DNA of 33,915 bases from Chloroflexota bacterium (GTDB taxonomy: Bacteria > Chloroflexota > Dormibacteria > Dormibacterales > Dormibacteraceae): contig VBHA01000166.1 of assembly GCA_005889495.1 (NCBI GenBank), positions 1 to 33,915 of the forward strand, in the 5' to 3' direction. Under the pieces are notes generated by a model. The model saw only the letters and a list, made by a program, of their open reading frames with translations, was not told the origin of the DNA and searched no databases. This document shows, piece after piece, positions 1-13,357 of this stretch (position 1 is its first letter; each line of letters opens with the position of its first letter). A program made the position numbers and the translations under genes.

Positions 1-388
1 AGATGTTGATCTCGAATCCCGCGACGCCGGGCACCCCGTCGAGCATGGCCGCCAGCTCGCCGTACTCCGCGGCGGACTCGCCGTTGATGTTCACCAGCAC
101 CGGGAAGTCCCACTCGGCCCACCTGGGCGCGTAGTCGCGGATGAGCACCTCCGAGCCCGGGCCCTGGAGGCCGATGGCGTTGAGCATGCCGCTGGGCGTC
201 TCGGCAATCCGCGGTGGCGGGGTGCCTTCGCGAGCCCGGAGGAAGATGCCCTTCGACACCATCGCGCCGAGCGCGCGGCGCTCGAGCAGCGGCACCTCCG
301 TGCCGTACCCGAACGTCCCCGACGCAGCCAGCACGGGGCCACGCAGCTCGAGCCCGCCGATGTCGACCGACATGTTCGGCGCGGTCAA
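1..388 (-). CDS. pyrD: Dihydroorotate dehydrogenase, class 1B catalytic subunit (partial, runs off window start)
   Basis: Reverse-strand translation reads MSVDIGGLELRGPVLAASGTFGYGTEVPLLERR...AEWDFPVLVNINGESAAEYGELAAMLDGVPGVAGFEINI, typical of PyrD. Candidate TTG start at 388 overlaps the pyrK stop (TTGA); alternative ATG at 373. Confidence 0.88.
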   Translation of the reverse strand, partial: MTAPNMSVDIGGLELRGPVLAASGTFGYGTEVPLLERRALGAMVSKGIFLRAREGTPPPRIAETPSGMLNAIGLQGPGSEVLIRDYAPRWAEWDFPVLVNINGESAAEYGELAAMLDGVPGVAGFEINI

Positions 389-1123
389 GCGCCCACCCCA
401 TAAGGGAGATGCGCGGGGAGGACGGTCCAGTCGATGTCCGCCGCGCGGTAGACAGGGCCTTCCTTGCACGCACGGTCGTAGCCGCCTGCGCGCAGCGGAA
501 CCGCGCAGCCCAGGCAGACGCCCGTGCCGCAGCCCATGTAAGTCTCGACCGCGACCTGCGCGTCCGGCCAGCGCTCCGCCGCGGCCGCGAGCATCCGGTT
601 GGGCCCGCACACAACGATGGCGCCCGATGTGGGCGCGGCCGCGACAGCGGTGCCGTGGAAACCCCGGGAGCCATCGTCGGTCGCCCAGACGACGACTTCG
701 CCCTCGGCCTCTGTGCACAGCTCGGCGGCGGTCCTCGCGCCGTGGACCCACGTCACCTTCATGCCGGCGGCATGGGCGTCGCGGGCGGCGAGCGGCATGG
801 GAGCCACGCCCAGGCCCCCGCTCACGAGGATTGCATGAGGGCCGCTCAAATCGAAACCATGCCCCAGCGGGCCGAGGCAGCTCACGCGATCGCCCGGCCG
901 GAGCCCGAGCAGCTGCGCGGTCCCGACCCCGACCGCTTTCAAGACGACTTCGATCGTCTCGCCTTCAGCGCGGTAGACCGAGAAGGGACGGCGCAGCAGC
1001 GGACCTCTGGGCCAGGCCAGGTTGACGAACTGGCCGGCGCGAACGATTGCGGCGATCTCGGGCGCATGCATGCCGACGATGAACATGCCCCGCGCGACCT
1101 CGCGCCGGCCCGTGACCGGCGCG

Positions 1124-1137
<14 letters not shown>
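385..1137 (-). CDS. pyrK: Dihydroorotate dehydrogenase electron-transfer subunit
   Basis: 250 aa ORF; FAD-binding [15 protein letters not shown], and C-terminal Cys cluster CGTGVCLGC...C typical of the PyrK [2Fe-2S] site; adjacent to pyrD. Confidence 0.92.
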
Positions 1138-5438
<4,301 letters not shown>

Positions 5439-5449
<11 letters not shown>

Positions 5450-5975
5450 CGATCACCGCCTGGTCGATTCCGTCCTCTTCGGCCACCAGCACCTCGATGC
5501 GCTCGCCCTCGGCGGTGGGCACGTTCTTGCCCACGTAGTCCGGCCGGATGGGGAGCTCGCGGTGGCCGCGGTCGACCAGGACCGCGAGCTGGATGGCCCT
5601 CGGGCGGCCGAAGTCCATCAGGGCATCCATGGCCGCGCGGGCGGTGCGGCCGTGGTGGATCACGTCGTCGACGAGCACCACCACCTTGCCGCGAATCTCG
5701 GGCATGTCGCTCGTGGGACGGCGCGAGGCCGGCCGCGAGTCGAGGTCGTCTCGATGCATGGTCACGTCGAGCCGGCCGAAAGGCACGGGTGCGTGCTCGA
5801 GCTGCGTGAGCGTCGTAGCCAGCCTCTGCGCCAGCACGTCGCCTTTGCTGACGATGCCCACGAGCACGACGTCGCCGACACCCCGGTTGCGCTCGACGAT
5901 CTCATGCGCGATCCGGGACAGCGACCGGCGCATCTGGTCCGCATCCATGACGGTCGCCTTGAGGACTGTGCTCAT
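5439..5975 (-). CDS. pyrR: Bifunctional pyr operon RNA-binding regulator / uracil phosphoribosyltransferase
   Basis: 178 aa; PRPP motif [56 protein letters not shown] overlaps the pyrB stop (ATGA). Confidence 0.93.
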
Positions 5976-6898
5976 GTCAGCAACCGATCCAGGAGGGCCA
6001 TGCGGATGTGCAGTCCGTTGCGTGCCTGGCGGAAGTAGGCCGCGCGCGGGTCCGCGTCGACCTCGGGGGCGATCTCGTCCACACGCGGCAGCGGGTGCAT
6101 CAGAATCGCGTACTTGCGCATTCGGGCGAGAGCGGCGCCGTCGATTCGGTACACACCCTTCAGTGCGTTGTAGACCTCGGGGTCCGCGAAGCGCTCCTTC
6201 TGGATGCGGGTCATGTAGACGACGTCGACGTCGGGCAGCACCGAATCCAGGTCCGCGGTCTCGACCCATGGAACATGGTGCTCGTCCAGGTGCGCCTTCA
6301 GGTCGTCGCGCATGGCGACCTGAGGCGGGGCGACAAACCAGACTTTGACGTCCTTGAACTTGCTGAGCAGGTAGGTGAGGGAGCGGACCGTGCGCCCGTT
6401 GGCGAGGTCGCCGACCAGCGCGACGCGGACGCCGTCGATCCGGCCGAGCTCGTCGCGAATCGTGTACAGGTCGAGCAGCGCCTGCGTCGGATGCTGGCCG
6501 GGCCCGTCCCCGGCGTTGATCACGGGGACGCCGCTGACCGCGGCCGCGCGCCTGGCCGCGCCCTCTTCGCTGTGGCGGAGCACGATCACGTCCGCGTATC
6601 CGCTGACGATCCGGATCGTGTCCTCGAGCGTCTCGCCCTTGGCGGCCGACGAGAACTCGCGCGCGTTGTCGGTCCCCATGGTCTGGCCGCCCAGCCGAAG
6701 CATCGCCGCCTCGAAGGACAGGCGGGTTCGCGTCGAGGGTTCGTAGAAGAGGGCCGCCATCACCTGGCCGGCCATGCGGCCGATGAAGCGCTGGGGCTCG
6801 CGCTTGATCTCGTCAGCGCGCGCGATCAGGTCTTCGAGCAGGGCGCGCGAGAACTGTTGACTCTCGATCACGTGGTGCAGCCGCGACGTGACGGCCAT
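5972..6898 (-). CDS. pyrB: Aspartate carbamoyltransferase catalytic subunit
   Basis: 308 aa; FYEPSTRTRLSFEAAM, GDGPGQHPTQALLDLYTI, MHPLPRVDEI. SD AAGGAG 8 nt before ATG. Confidence 0.96.
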   Translation of the reverse strand: MAVTSRLHHVIESQQFSRALLEDLIARADEIKREPQRFIGRMAGQVMAALFYEPSTRTRLSFEAAMLRLGGQTMGTDNAREFSSAAKGETLEDTIRIVSGYADVIVLRHSEEGAARRAAAVSGVPVINAGDGPGQHPTQALLDLYTIRDELGRIDGVRVALVGDLANGRTVRSLTYLLSKFKDVKVWFVAPPQVAMRDDLKAHLDEHHVPWVETADLDSVLPDVDVVYMTRIQKERFADPEVYNALKGVYRIDGAALARMRKYAILMHPLPRVDEIAPEVDADPRAAYFRQARNGLHIRMALLDRLLT

Positions 6899-6906
6899 GA
6901 AAAAAT

Positions 6907-6931
6907 CTCCTTCCCTGGCTCTCTGGCCAGG
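6907..6931 (-). promoter_or_regulatory. Candidate PyrR-binding RNA hairpin abutting the pyrB Shine-Dalgarno
   Basis: Minus-strand RNA 5'-CCUGGC-CAGAGA-GCCAGG-GAAGGAG: 6-bp stem (6914-6919/6926-6931), hexaloop CAGAGA fitting the CNGNGA PyrR-loop pattern, core CCAGAGAG identical to the Bacillus-type binding loop core; SD begins 1 nt after the stem. Confidence 0.65.
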
Positions 6932-6974
6932 ACTTAAAGGCGAGCTCCGCGGAGTTTACCGTAACTTAGGCCGG

Positions 6975-7340
6975 ATGAACAGGCGACCGGGACACGTCAA
7001 CGTCACGACCGAGGTCGGCTTCTGCAACTTCTGCAGCCGCACCCGCAACCTTCGCAGCGAGGAGCACCAGCTGGGCCAGCTCGTGCGCACGATCGTGACC
7101 TGCGAAACCTGCCACCGCACCCTGTCGAGCACGATCGGGGTGGCCGCGACTCCTGAACCGGTCGAAGAGGAGGCACCGGCCGCAAAGCCTTCGCTGGAGG
7201 CTGAGCCGGAGGCCGCTCCCAAGCCAAAGCGTGCCCCGGCCAAGAAACAGACGAAGGCCGCCGCGGCCGCAAAGCCCAAACCCAGGACGCCGGCGAAGCC
7301 AAGGTCGACGGCCACGAGGCACACGACCCGGAAAAAGTGA
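6975..7340 (+). CDS. Small Zn-ribbon-like protein with Ala/Lys/Pro-rich basic tail
   Basis: MNRRPGHVNVTTEVGFCNFCSRTRNLRSEEHQLGQLVRTIVTCETCHRTL (two CxxC) followed by PKPKRAPAKKQTKAAAAAKPKPRTPAKPRS...TTRKK. Start is my choice; the ORF is open from 6888. Confidence 0.65.
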   Translation: MNRRPGHVNVTTEVGFCNFCSRTRNLRSEEHQLGQLVRTIVTCETCHRTLSSTIGVAATPEPVEEEAPAAKPSLEAEPEAAPKPKRAPAKKQTKAAAAAKPKPRTPAKPRSTATRHTTRKK

Positions 7341-7373
7341 CCGGGTATCCCCACTAAGTCAGAGGCTGGCGCC

Positions 7374-8120
7374 GTGACTTCGCGGGGACCCCTCATGGAG
7401 GCGGCGGTCAGGGTCGATCGCCTCGAAAAGACGCTCGGCCCGAACAAGGTCCTGCGCGGCATCTCCCTGGAAGCCCGGTCGGGCGAGATCTTCGGCCTGC
7501 TCGGCCCGAACGGCGCGGGCAAGACCACCACGCTGCGCGTCATCTGCACCCTGCTCGGCCCCGACGCCGGGTCGGTCGATGTCCTTGGCTTCGACACCCG
7601 CACCCAGCCTGAAGAGGTGAGGCGCCGCGTCGGGGTGGTCACCGCCGAGATCGGTGTCTATCCGCGCCTCTCGGCCCGCGAGAACATCGCCTACTTCGCC
7701 GAGCTGAGCGGCATCCTCGACGGAGAGGTCTCGCGCAGGGTCGACACCGTGATCGAGCGCCTGGACATGGGGTCGTTTGCGAAGCAGCGGGCGGAGAGCC
7801 TCTCCTCGGGCCAGAAGCAAAAGGTCGCGATCGCGCGAGCCATCGTCCACGACCCTCCGGTCCTGATGTTCGACGAGCCGACCTCCAACCTCGACGTCCT
7901 CGCGTCGCGCGAGATCCGCGACTTCATGGTCGAGTCGAAAGGGCGCGGCAAGTGCGTCATCTTCTCCACCCACGTCCTGCACGACGCCGAGCGGCTCTGC
8001 GACAGGGTCACGATCATCCACGAGGGACGGGTCGTGGCCGGAGGACCCACCGCCGAGGTCCGCGGCCGGTACCAGGACCTCGAGGATGCCTTTCTCTCCC
8101 TCGTCGAGGCCGCGCGGTGA
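7374..8120 (+). CDS. ABC transporter ATP-binding protein (NatA/CcmA-type exporter)
   Basis: Walker A GPNGAGKTTT, signature LSSGQKQKVAIARAI, Walker B VLMFDEPTSNLD. GTG start at 7374 or ATG at 7395. Confidence 0.93.
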   Translation: MTSRGPLMEAAVRVDRLEKTLGPNKVLRGISLEARSGEIFGLLGPNGAGKTTTLRVICTLLGPDAGSVDVLGFDTRTQPEEVRRRVGVVTAEIGVYPRLSARENIAYFAELSGILDGEVSRRVDTVIERLDMGSFAKQRAESLSSGQKQKVAIARAIVHDPPVLMFDEPTSNLDVLASREIRDFMVESKGRGKCVIFSTHVLHDAERLCDRVTIIHEGRVVAGGPTAEVRGRYQDLEDAFLSLVEAAR

Positions 8121-9253
8121 AGGCCGGCGCGATCGTCTTTCGCAAGGAGATGCGCGAGATCCTTCGCGACCGGCGAACGCTGATCGCGATCGGACTCGCG
8201 GCCCTGGCGACGCCACTCGTGCTGTTCGTCATCTCGCAGGTCTCGACCCGAACGGTCGCCCAGGCCTACACCGTCGGCTACACCGGCACGATGCCCGCCG
8301 GCCTGGATGTGCTCTTCAATGCCACCGGGTTGAACCTGAAGCTGGTGGACGATCCCGCCGAGGCCGCCAAGCAGCAAGTCGACATCGGGATCGTCTTCTC
8401 CGACAAGGGACTCGACGAGTACTACGACCCGACGCGCCAGAGTGCGCAGATCGCCGACATCCGGCTCCAGGCGATCCTGAGCAAGTACGACGCGGCGAAG
8501 GTCGCCGCTTCGCTGCAGGCGAAAGGCGTCGACCCGTCGGTGCTCAACCCGCTCCCTGTCTCCGTGCACCCCTTGAGCTCACCGGCTCAGGCGGCGGGCA
8601 ACTCCTTCCTGAGCTTCTTCCTCCCCTACATCCTGATCACGATGAGCCTGACCGGCGGGCTCTCGGCCGCCCTGGACACCTCGGCGGGCGAGCGGGAGCG
8701 CAAGACGCTGGAGAGCCTGCTGCTGACGCCCGCACCACGCGGCAACATCCTGATCGGCAAGATCCTGGCCGTCAGCGTGATCAGCCTCGTCGCGGCCATC
8801 GCCGCCATCACCTCGATGCTGATCGCCTTGAGCCAGATCAGCTTCGGCGTGAGCCAGGGCGAACCGGCGCACATCGGCCTCAGCCCGCTGGCGGCCGGGG
8901 TGATGATCTGGCTGGCGGTCCTGCTGGCCGCGTCTTTCGCCTCGCTGACGATCGCGCTGGGCACCCTGGCTCGCAACTTCCGCCAGGGACAGGCTTATGC
9001 GACGCCCCTCTACTTCATCACGATCTTTCCGGCCTCGATCGTGCTGTTCATCCCCGACTTCAACCCGAGCCTCGCCTATTACCTGATCCCCATCCTCAAC
9101 GCCGTGCTGGTGCTTCGAGACGTGATCGTGCACGGCACAGTCGCCTGGACCGCGCTGGCGGTGACCACGCTCAGCCTGGTCGTCACGGGTGCGGTGTGCT
9201 TCTACGCCGCGCTCCGGCTGTTCACGCGGGAGGCGCTCCTGGTCCGCTCCTGA
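8117..9253 (+). CDS. ABC transporter permease (ABC-2 / NatB-like)
   Basis: VKAGAIVFRKEMREILRDRRTLIAIG...; multiple hydrophobic segments; LDTSAGERERKTLESLLLTPAPRGNILIGKILA is typical of NatB-type permeases. GTG overlaps the upstream TGA. Confidence 0.9.
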   Translation: MKAGAIVFRKEMREILRDRRTLIAIGLAALATPLVLFVISQVSTRTVAQAYTVGYTGTMPAGLDVLFNATGLNLKLVDDPAEAAKQQVDIGIVFSDKGLDEYYDPTRQSAQIADIRLQAILSKYDAAKVAASLQAKGVDPSVLNPLPVSVHPLSSPAQAAGNSFLSFFLPYILITMSLTGGLSAALDTSAGERERKTLESLLLTPAPRGNILIGKILAVSVISLVAAIAAITSMLIALSQISFGVSQGEPAHIGLSPLAAGVMIWLAVLLAASFASLTIALGTLARNFRQGQAYATPLYFITIFPASIVLFIPDFNPSLAYYLIPILNAVLVLRDVIVHGTVAWTALAVTTLSLVVTGAVCFYAALRLFTREALLVRS

Positions 9254-9338
9254 ATACGCGCGAGTGGCAAACTGTTCTTGCAAGCAGATGGGCCGGCGAC
9301 TGGAGCTACGGGATCTTCGCAGCCTCGAGCGGAGGAGC

Positions 9339-9587
9339 ATGTACTCGATCTTCCACCCGCTCGACGTGAACGAGCGGCTGCCGCGTGAGCTCCTGCTCGA
9401 GGGCCGGCGCAATCGCTGGCTCGACATGAGGCATCTTCAGGTCATCGGCTTCCTCTACCTGCCGGCCCTGATCCTGGTCGTGGTCGTGCTGGGGTCCGCG
9501 AATCTCAGCCTGCTTCTCGCGTTCGCCGTCGCCGGGGTCGCGCTGCTGGCCGTGTACCTCTACGTCCTCGCCGCCCGAGAGCCTTAG
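9339..9587 (+). CDS. Small two-TM membrane protein, unknown function
   Basis: MYSIFHPLDVNERLPRELLLEGRRNRWLDMRHLQVIGFLYLPALILVVVVLGSANLSLLLAFAVAGVALLAVYLYVLAAREP; GGAGGAG just upstream of ATG. Confidence 0.55.
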   Translation: MYSIFHPLDVNERLPRELLLEGRRNRWLDMRHLQVIGFLYLPALILVVVVLGSANLSLLLAFAVAGVALLAVYLYVLAAREP

Positions 9588-9604
9588 GGGCGTATAACCG
9601 TCGC

Positions 9605-10768
9605 ATGACGGAAGCTGTGATCGTCGCGTACGGCCGCTCGCCCATCGGCCGGGCGCGCAAGGGCTCGCTGGTCGACGTCCGGCCGGACGACCTGGCGGCG
9701 CACGTCGTGAGCAGGGTGCTGGACAAGGTCCCGGAGCTCGACCCGGCGCAGATCGAAGACCTGATCTGCGGTTGCGGCCTTCCCGGCGGTGAGCAGGGCC
9801 ACAACATCGGTCGGGTGGTGTCGATCCTGGCCCGGCTTGACGTGCCAGGCGTCACCGTCAACCGGTACTGCTCGTCATCGCTCATGACCACGCGCATGGC
9901 CGCGCACGCCATCGAGGCCGGCGAAGGCGATGTCTTTCTTTCGGTCGGCGTGGAGTGCGTCTCGCGCTATGGCAGCGGCTACCCGGACGCGCCCGACACA
10001 TACAACCCCAGGCTCGTCCCAGGCAACAGCGACGAGTACCCGGACATCTACATCACGATGGGTCAGACCGCGGAAAACGTCGCCGAGCGGGAGAAGATCA
10101 CCCGCGAGGAGCAGGACCGGTACGCGGTCAAGAGCCAGGCCGCGGCGGTCAAGGCTCGCGACAACGGTTTCTTCGACCGGGAGATCATCCCGGTGCCGCT
10201 GCCCAACGGGCAGACATTCACAAAGGACGACGGGCCGCGTCCAGGAACGACCCTGGAGGTCCTGGCCGCGCTGCAGCCGGTCTTCCGCGAGAACGGCACT
10301 GTCACCGCCGGCAACGCCTGCCCGCTCAACGACGGCGCGGCGGCCGTGGTCGTGATGTCTGACCGGCGGGCCAAGGAGCTAGGCATCAAGCCCATCGCCC
10401 GTGTCGTCTCCACGGGCCTGTCAGCCCTCGAGCCGGAGTTCATGGGCCTGGGCCCGATCGACGCCTCCAGGCAGGCGCTCAAGCGTGCCGGGATGAGCAT
10501 CGACGACATCGACATCGTCGAGATCAACGAGGCTTTCGCCGCCCAGGTGATCCCCGCGGCGCGGGGCATCGGGGTCGACCCGTTCAGCGACAAGCTCAAC
10601 CCGCATGGCGGGGCGATCGCGCTCGGCCATCCCTTCGGCATGACCGGAGCCCGGATCCTGTGCACCCTGCTCAACGGCCTGCGCGAGAAGGACAAGACCG
10701 TCGGCCTGGAGACGATGTGCGTCGGCGGCGGCCAGGGCATGGCCATGGTCCTCGAGCGCCTGAACTAG
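9605..10768 (+). CDS. Acetyl-CoA C-acyltransferase (thiolase family)
   Basis: 387 aa; active-site NRYCSSSL, EINEAFAAQ, NPHGGAIALGHPFGMTGARI, CVGGGQGMAM. Confidence 0.95.
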   Translation: MTEAVIVAYGRSPIGRARKGSLVDVRPDDLAAHVVSRVLDKVPELDPAQIEDLICGCGLPGGEQGHNIGRVVSILARLDVPGVTVNRYCSSSLMTTRMAAHAIEAGEGDVFLSVGVECVSRYGSGYPDAPDTYNPRLVPGNSDEYPDIYITMGQTAENVAEREKITREEQDRYAVKSQAAAVKARDNGFFDREIIPVPLPNGQTFTKDDGPRPGTTLEVLAALQPVFRENGTVTAGNACPLNDGAAAVVVMSDRRAKELGIKPIARVVSTGLSALEPEFMGLGPIDASRQALKRAGMSIDDIDIVEINEAFAAQVIPAARGIGVDPFSDKLNPHGGAIALGHPFGMTGARILCTLLNGLREKDKTVGLETMCVGGGQGMAMVLERLN

Positions 10769-10773
10769 CGGCC

Positions 10774-11361
10774 TTGCGCGACGACAACCGCCGCCTGTGG
10801 GCGGAGTGGGTTGCGGCCAACGTCGGCGGCGACCCGGCGCGCCAGCGCGTGGCCCTCGATGCCGCCCTCCAGTCACTGGCGGCAGGGCAGACGTCCGGCG
10901 AGGCCGCGGGAGCCGCCCGGCGAGCGGCGGGAGGCAGCATGCAGCCGCCGCCTTACGGTCAGACCGGAGCCATGCGATGCCGCTTCTGCGGTTCGGTTCC
11001 CGCGGTGCCGATGACGATCTACGAGCACAACGGTTACCTCGTCCTCATGCAGTTCAAGAACCTCAAGGGCCCTTACTGCCGCCTTTGCGGGCTCCACGTC
11101 TGGCGCCGCATGACCGACGCGACCCTCCTCCGCGGCTGGCTGGGATTCCTGTCCTTCTTCATCGCGCCCATCACGGCGCTCATCAACCTGGTCAACCTTC
11201 GGAAGCTCTCCTCGCTGGCGGCACCAGAGCCCGGCTCGAGCGTCAGGACTCCGGCCGACCCGGGTCCGGGGATGTTCCAGCGCCCGGGCGTCTACGTGTA
11301 TGCGGGCGTGGTCGCGGTCGCCCTGCTGATCGTGATCCTGCCGGCTCTCGCCGGCCGCTAG
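10774..11361 (+). CDS. Zinc-ribbon membrane protein, unknown function
   Basis: TTG start LRDDNRRLWAEWVAAN...; CRFCGSVPAVPMTIYEHNGYLVLMQFKNLKGPYCRLCGLHVWRRMTDATLLRGWLGFLSFFIAPITALINLVNLRKL plus C-terminal TM. Confidence 0.7.
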   Translation: MRDDNRRLWAEWVAANVGGDPARQRVALDAALQSLAAGQTSGEAAGAARRAAGGSMQPPPYGQTGAMRCRFCGSVPAVPMTIYEHNGYLVLMQFKNLKGPYCRLCGLHVWRRMTDATLLRGWLGFLSFFIAPITALINLVNLRKLSSLAAPEPGSSVRTPADPGPGMFQRPGVYVYAGVVAVALLIVILPALAGR

Positions 11362-11365
11362 CGCC

Positions 11366-11833
11366 TCAGGCCCGGATGTCGGCCGGCTGGACCATTGCGT
11401 CCAGCACCCTCTGGACGAGCTTGAGGAGGGTCTTGCGCTCCTCGGCCGAGAGGGCCGCGAGCAGGTCGTCCTCGAGGTTCTCCCGGGCCGAGTCTGCCCG
11501 GTCCAGCGCCCGGCGCCCGGCCGGCGTCAGCTCGACGATGTGCCGGCGGCGGTCCTGAGGGTCGCGCCGCCGCACCGAGAACTGGGCCGCCTCGAGCTCG
11601 TTCAGGATGAGGACGACGGTGTTCGCGTCCATCCAGAGCCCGTTTTCGAGCTCCTGCTGGGTGGTGCCGGGATGATCGCGGATGTACCCCAGGGCCATGT
11701 AAGCCTTGAGCCGCATGCCTAGGAGCTCTTCCGTCGACCGGCGGTGGAGAAGCTTGGAGAGCTGGGTCACGAGCGAGACGAACCCTCCGTCCGAGCGCTT
11801 CACGCTGTCGTTCACGTCCATCGATTCTATCAC
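11366..11833 (-). CDS. MarR-family transcriptional regulator
   Basis: wHTH region RLKAYMALGYIRDHPGTTQQELENGLWMDANTVVLILNELEAAQFSVRRRDPQDRRRHIVELTPAGRRAL; divergent from an MFS efflux gene. Alternative ATG at 11821. Confidence 0.9.
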   Translation of the reverse strand: MIESMDVNDSVKRSDGGFVSLVTQLSKLLHRRSTEELLGMRLKAYMALGYIRDHPGTTQQELENGLWMDANTVVLILNELEAAQFSVRRRDPQDRRRHIVELTPAGRRALDRADSARENLEDDLLAALSAEERKTLLKLVQRVLDAMVQPADIRA

Positions 11834-11883
11834 CGAGTATTAATATTCCCGCCCTCCAGATAATCCATGCAATAAAGACCATA

Positions 11884-11905
11884 ATGATCCTGTTATAGTG
11901 ATCAT
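11884..11905. promoter_or_regulatory. Inverted repeat overlapping a -10-like element in the marR/MFS intergenic region (candidate operator)
   Basis: ATGATC-N10-GATCAT (11884-11889 / 11900-11905); the spacer contains TATAGT (11894-11899), a -10-like hexamer oriented to the MFS gene. Confidence 0.45.
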
Positions 11906-11937
11906 CCTTGCATCGGTTCGGTTCTTTGGAGGCGATT

Positions 11938-13344
11938 ATGAATTCGAATTTGCGACGGTGGGCGGCCCTGGTCGTCGTCTGCCTTGGACAGCTGATGATC
12001 ATGGTCGACTCGACCATCGTCAACGTGGCGCTGCCCTACATGCAGCGGGACCTAGGCTTCACCCCGTCCAGCCTGACCTGGGTCGTCAACGCCTACCTGA
12101 TCGCCTACGGGAGCTTCCTCCTGGTGGCGGGAAGGCTGGGTGACCTGATCGGGCGCCGCAAGGTCTTCCTGGCCGGGGTCTTCCTCTTCACCGTCGCGTC
12201 GGTCGGGACCGGGTTCGCCCAGGGCGCGGACCACCTGATCGTCGGCCGCTTTCTGCAAGGCCTCGGTGGCTCGCTGTCCGCCGGCGTGATCATCGCCATC
12301 ATCGTCACGGAGTTTCAAAAGCCGGCGGAGCGCGCGCAGGCGATGAGCGTCTTCACGCTGGTCATCGCGGGCGGCGGCTCGCTGGGTTTGCTCGCCGGCG
12401 GGTTCCTGACCGAGTGGGTCAACTGGCACTGGATCTTCTTCATCAACGTGCCGATCGGCATCGCCACGATGGTCCTCGGCTCCTGGCTGATCGAAGAGAA
12501 CGAGGGACTGGGTTTGAGCCACGGCGTGGACATCGCGGGCGCTGTTCTGATCACCTCCGCGTTGATGCTCGGCGTCTATGACATCGTCACGGCGGCGGAC
12601 TACGGCTGGACCTCGGCGCACACGGTCGGGCTCGGCGGCGCCGCAATCGCGCTCCTGGCGGCCTTCATCGCGCTCGAGTCGCGCCTCAGGAACCCGCTCG
12701 TCCCGCTGCGCGTTTTCGCGATTCGCTCGCTGACCGGCGCGACGGCCGCTCGCGCCCTCCTGTTCAGCGGCCTGTTCACGAACTTCTTCGTCGGCGCGCT
12801 GTATCTCCAGCACGTCCACGGTTACTCCGCGTTCGAGACCGGCCTCGCCTTTCTGCCCACGACGTTGATGATCGGCGTGATGTCGGCTGGCCTCGCGGCG
12901 AGGTTGATGACCCGAGTCGGACCGCGGAACCTGCTCGTCTTGGGCCTGACGGTCATCATCGCCGCGCTCGTCATCCTGTCAGGCGTCGGCGCGCAGACCG
13001 GCTATGCTCCCTCGCTCCTCGTGGCATACATGCTGCTTGGCGCGGGCGGAGGGATGTCGTTCCTGCCTCTGCTCACGATCTCGATGTCCGAGGTTCCCAT
13101 CGCCGACGCCGGCCTGGGCTCTGGGTTCAGCAACGTCGTGATGCAGGTCGGCGGGGCGCTGGGCCTGGCCTCGATCACTTCGATCTCGACTTCGAATGCT
13201 CAGGGAAACGGCGCGTTTCAACTCGCCTACATCCTGGCGGCGATCTGCGTCAGCGCCTCCCTGATGGTCGTGCTGGCAGTGCTCCGCGCACCCGCCGCAC
13301 GGGTCGTGCGCCGCGAGCAGGTGCAGGTGGAGGAAGCGGCCTAG
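11938..13344 (+). CDS. DHA2-family (EmrB/QacA-like) MFS drug efflux transporter
   Basis: MNSNLRRWAALVVVCLGQLMIMVDSTIVNVALPYMQRDLGFTPSSLTWVVNAYLIAYGSFLLVAGRLGDLIGRRKVF; GGAGG upstream of ATG. Confidence 0.94.
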   Translation: MNSNLRRWAALVVVCLGQLMIMVDSTIVNVALPYMQRDLGFTPSSLTWVVNAYLIAYGSFLLVAGRLGDLIGRRKVFLAGVFLFTVASVGTGFAQGADHLIVGRFLQGLGGSLSAGVIIAIIVTEFQKPAERAQAMSVFTLVIAGGGSLGLLAGGFLTEWVNWHWIFFINVPIGIATMVLGSWLIEENEGLGLSHGVDIAGAVLITSALMLGVYDIVTAADYGWTSAHTVGLGGAAIALLAAFIALESRLRNPLVPLRVFAIRSLTGATAARALLFSGLFTNFFVGALYLQHVHGYSAFETGLAFLPTTLMIGVMSAGLAARLMTRVGPRNLLVLGLTVIIAALVILSGVGAQTGYAPSLLVAYMLLGAGGGMSFLPLLTISMSEVPIADAGLGSGFSNVVMQVGGALGLASITSISTSNAQGNGAFQLAYILAAICVSASLMVVLAVLRAPAARVVRREQVQVEEAA

Positions 13345-13357
13345 GATCTGGATACCG

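Noticed and set aside
141-1025. Long plus-strand ORFs opposite pyrD/pyrK and carAB (e.g. 141-1025, 214-1287, 1604-2878, 2969-5809)
   Set aside because: Antisense shadow ORFs from high GC3; Arg/Gly/Pro/His-rich with no domain signature, while the minus strand encodes clear enzymes.
8086-9369. 427-aa plus-strand ORF overlapping the ABC permease
   Set aside because: Out-of-frame shadow of the permease; low-complexity composition.
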